64,000 nt of DNA, from NCBI GenBank assembly GCA_963733265.1, contig CAVTCF010000001.1, positions 1,550,001 through 1,614,000 of the forward strand, in the 5' to 3' direction. Positions 61,688-64,000 of the stretch are shown here, one piece after another (within the stretch, counting starts at the first letter, position 1; each line of letters begins with the position of its first letter). Below the pieces are notes generated by a model. That model did not search any database and was not told the DNA's origin. It worked only from the letters and a program-made list of their open reading frames with translations. The stretch is from PALSA-1006 sp963733265. GTDB taxonomy: Bacteria; Pseudomonadota; Gammaproteobacteria; Burkholderiales; Gallionellaceae. The position numbers and the translations under genes were made by a program.

Positions 61688-62131
61688 GTGCGGCTCCCAT
61701 TGAAACAAAGAACCTTTAAGTTTTATCCCTCGCGCCTGTTAGGCTTTTGTATTTGTCTTGGGCATGCAATTGCTATTGGCGCGCTCGCCGCGCTTCCCGT
61801 ACCGAAATTAGCATTCATTTTATTGCTTGCGGTATTGCTATTGAGCACTGCCTATTACCTGCAGCGCCATGCCCGACTGGCATTGGCTAATGCATGGGTA
61901 GGATTGCAATTGGAGGAGGATTACCTTGTTTTGTTCAATCGCCGGGGAGATGAGTTGCGGGGGCGATTGCTGGGAAGTAGCCTGGTGATGCCGCATCTGG
62001 TGATATTGAACATCGCCATACCCAACTATTACCAAACGCAAAATGTTGTACTCATGCCGGACAGCATGGACGAAGAATCGTTTCGGCAGTTACGTGTTGC
62101 GTTGAAGTGGGGCGTCGCGCTTACTGCTTGA
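61688..62131 (+). CDS. YgfX-like membrane protein
   Basis: 147 residues from a GTG at 61688 (a TTG at 61700 is an alternative). Two membrane helices (about 18-36 and 40-57) form a hairpin and are followed by a soluble beta-rich part with WVGLQLEEDYLVLFNRRGDELRGRLLGSSLVMPHL, quoted as LFNRRGDELRGRLL. This matches the YgfX (CptA/DUF1434) type, which is often next to nadB or sdhE. Its last 11 bases overlap the end of nadB tail to tail. Confidence 0.75.
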   Translation: MRLPLKQRTFKFYPSRLLGFCICLGHAIAIGALAALPVPKLAFILLLAVLLLSTAYYLQRHARLALANAWVGLQLEEDYLVLFNRRGDELRGRLLGSSLVMPHLVILNIAIPNYYQTQNVVLMPDSMDEESFRQLRVALKWGVALTA

Positions 62132-63707
62132 AGTTCGCCGGACTAAGGATAGTCGGGCTGGAATGAGGAAGCGTATCGGGAAAGTCCTTGCTGAAATGCA
62201 ATCCTCTGCTTTCGTGGCGGGAGAGCGCACTTTGTACGATCAGGTCGGCGGTAAGGACGAGATTGCGCAGTTCCAGCAAATCCGAAGTGACATGGAAGTT
62301 GCTGTAATATTCGTCGATCTCTTCGTGCAATAAACGGATGCGATGTTGCGCGCGCTCCAGGCGCTTGGTGGTGCGTACGATACCAACGTAGTCCCACATG
62401 AAGCGCCTGAGTTCATCCCAGTTATGAGAAATTACAACGGCCTCGTCGGCATCCGTCACTTTGCTTTCATCCCAATGCGGTAAAGAAATAATGCACTCGC
62501 CGGGTTTACTCAAAATGTCCTGTGCTGCCGACTCGGCATACACCAGACATTCCAGCAAAGAATTGCTGGCCAGGCGATTCGCCCCGTGCAAGCCGGTATA
62601 AGAAGTTTCGCCGATTGCATAAAGGTTTGGGATGTCTGTGCGACCTTGCTGATTAACCAGCAGACCACCGCAGGTGAAATGCACCGCCGGAACAACCGGG
62701 ATGGGTTGGCGGGCGATATTGATACCGAGATCCAAACAGCGGCGGTATATTGTGGGGAAGTGTTCCAGCAAAAATTCCAGAGGTTGGTGTGAAATATCCA
62801 GATAGACACAATCCAGTCCGCGTTTTTTCATCTCAAAATCGATGGCGCGGGCAACGATATCTCGCGGTGCCAGTTCAGCCCTCTGGTCGTGCCAAGGCAT
62901 AAAACGGGTGCCGTCAGGCAGCTTTAAAAGCCCGCCTTCTCCGCGAACCGCTTCACTAATCAGGAAGGACTTTTCATGCGGATGGTAGAGGCAAGTCGGA
63001 TGAAACTGGATGAACTCCATATTGGCAACACGGCAACCTGCTCTCCAGCCCATTGCGATGCCGTCGCCTGTCGCGGTATCCGGATTAGTCGTGTACAGAT
63101 AAACCTTGCCGGCTCCTCCGGTCGCAAGGATGGTATTGCCCGCCGCAATCGTGATGATTTCATCGCTTAGCGTATTGAGCGCGTAAGCGCCGTAACAGTT
63201 ATTGTCATTGCGCCCCAGTTTGTTGCCAGTGATCAGGTCGATGGCGATGTAATGTTCAAACAGCGTAATATTGGGATGCGCTATTACCTTGTTTGCAATT
63301 GTTTCCTGTACTGCCAGACCGGTAGCATCAGCGGCATGAATGATACGGCGCTGGCTATGGCCGCCTTCGCGTGTGAGGTGGTAGCCATTTTCACTACTCG
63401 AATCGCGACTGAACGGAACGCCCTGCTGGATGAGCCAGTCTATTGCTGCCGCGCCGTGTTCAACTACGAAACGGGTTGTTTGCGGATCGCATAGCCCCGC
63501 TCCCGCAATTTGCGTATCCTGGATATGTTTGTCGAATGAGTCTTCAGGCGATAATACAGCAGCAATGCCGCCTTGCGCCCAAGCGCTTGCGCCTTCGAGC
63601 AACGATTTTTTGGTGATGACGGCAACCTTCTGCCGGTCGGCAAGCTTCAAGGCCAAAGACAGCCCGGCTAGGCCGCTACCGATGATAAGGGTATCGAATT
63701 GCAACAC
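62121..63707 (-). CDS. nadB: L-aspartate oxidase
   Basis: 528 residues from GTG 63707, giving VLQFDTLIIGSGLAGLSLAL; there is no good ribosome binding site, and a TTG at 63704 or the open frame back to 63779 are possible. FAD-binding GSGLAGL, substrate region GGHSQRRIIHAADATG, EFIQFHPTCLY, EAVRGEGGLL, catalytic GAPR-type region as AELAPRDIVARAI, and HFTCGGLLVN with GETSYTGLHGANRLASNSLLE. It oxidises aspartate to iminoaspartate for NAD synthesis. Confidence 0.94.
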   Translation of the reverse strand: MLQFDTLIIGSGLAGLSLALKLADRQKVAVITKKSLLEGASAWAQGGIAAVLSPEDSFDKHIQDTQIAGAGLCDPQTTRFVVEHGAAAIDWLIQQGVPFSRDSSSENGYHLTREGGHSQRRIIHAADATGLAVQETIANKVIAHPNITLFEHYIAIDLITGNKLGRNDNNCYGAYALNTLSDEIITIAAGNTILATGGAGKVYLYTTNPDTATGDGIAMGWRAGCRVANMEFIQFHPTCLYHPHEKSFLISEAVRGEGGLLKLPDGTRFMPWHDQRAELAPRDIVARAIDFEMKKRGLDCVYLDISHQPLEFLLEHFPTIYRRCLDLGINIARQPIPVVPAVHFTCGGLLVNQQGRTDIPNLYAIGETSYTGLHGANRLASNSLLECLVYAESAAQDILSKPGECIISLPHWDESKVTDADEAVVISHNWDELRRFMWDYVGIVRTTKRLERAQHRIRLLHEEIDEYYSNFHVTSDLLELRNLVLTADLIVQSALSRHESRGLHFSKDFPDTLPHSSPTILSPANFKQ

Positions 63708-63909
63708 GCTGGCTAAAGTTAAGTAGTTTTCCAATAGCCGAACTATAGCAAATCTGTCGGAATTAAACTTGATAATCAAGACAAATTAATATGAACTATT
63801 TTTAGTTTGCATTGTCTAGGAGGCGTTACAGTCAAAGCTGCGCGCATGTTGTAGTCCGGTTATACTATCCGTCCCCGACAAGTGGTGAAGAAAGAATTAA
63901 GGGCTAGGG

Positions 63910-64000
63910 ATGGGAGACAGGGAAGTCGATCAACAACTGGTAGAGCGGGCGCAAAGCGGTGACAAGCACGCGTTCGAGTTGTTGGTTGCCAAATATCAGC
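63910..64000 (+). CDS. rpoE: RNA polymerase sigma factor RpoE (ECF), 5' part
   Basis: Only the first 30 codons lie in the window: MGDREVDQQLVERAQSGDKH then AFELLVAKYQ, the start of sigma region 2 of RpoE-type factors. The position divergent from nadB is the common proteobacterial arrangement. GGGCTAGGG precedes the ATG. A TATACT at about 63859-63864 may be a -10 box, but no matching -35 is seen. Confidence 0.9.
   Translation, partial: MGDREVDQQLVERAQSGDKHAFELLVAKYQ

Noticed and set aside
63708..63779. A 24-residue N-terminal extension of NadB
   Set aside because: It starts at TTG without a ribosome binding site and is absent from the family, whose members begin close to the FAD motif.

Overview
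The window looks like a chromosome segment of a Gram-negative betaproteobacterium, most probably Nitrosomonadales (Gallionellaceae or Nitrosomonadaceae-like). The clues are an EF-P with Arg32 in the loop next to its rhamnosyltransferase EarP, a Pil-Chp twitching chemosensory operon, the order 4.5S RNA-dnaX-ybaB-recR-rluB, and a YgfX-like gene ending tail to tail with nadB next to rpoE. The genus is inferred from gene content only. No rRNA, complete tRNA or CRISPR array was seen.

Layout. 1-2428: the 5' part of a lipoprotein-type GH74 glycosidase. 2871-3938: a DAHP synthase. 4215-6517: a broken junction where a chemoreceptor and a type I secretion ABC exporter, both missing their 5' parts, meet head to head. 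6562-9464: a complete IS21-family element with a 5-bp target duplication. 9502-17504: three paralogous RTX proteins, each preceded by a different small membrane protein; the third is cut off by an IS110-family element (about 17496-19048), whose upstream non-coding end looks like a bridge RNA.

19069-28840 is a defence-type island: a PIN-like/HEPN-like gene pair with a palindromic operator and an attC-like half site, McrBC, a second HU gene, small lipoprotein and membrane genes, a zinc-knuckle/HTH protein, an AlpA-like regulator and REP-like palindromes.

28841-64000 is mostly core genome: a MacAB-like export system with two separate permeases; a flavin reductase; earP-efp; the Pil-Chp operon (with a frameshifted pilJ); an rRNA pseudouridine synthase; mnmC; a methyltransferase and truncated haemoglobin pair; the GTPase YlqF; acetyl-CoA synthetase; an HD-GYP phosphodiesterase; SemiSWEET; class I fumarase; a MITE-like repeat; ffs-dnaX-ybaB-recR-rluB; a cyclase-like/PEGA protein with a TPR lipoprotein and a Ser/Thr kinase; ygfX-like, nadB and the start of rpoE.

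The most interesting region is 5157-19074. An RTX exporter remnant is followed by modular secreted proteins with variable hydrophobic N-termini and shared middle and repeat modules. They alternate with candidate immunity or accessory membrane proteins, and the shared C-terminal tail couples translationally to the next reading frame. I infer a polymorphic surface-toxin-like locus that grows by duplication and gene conversion.
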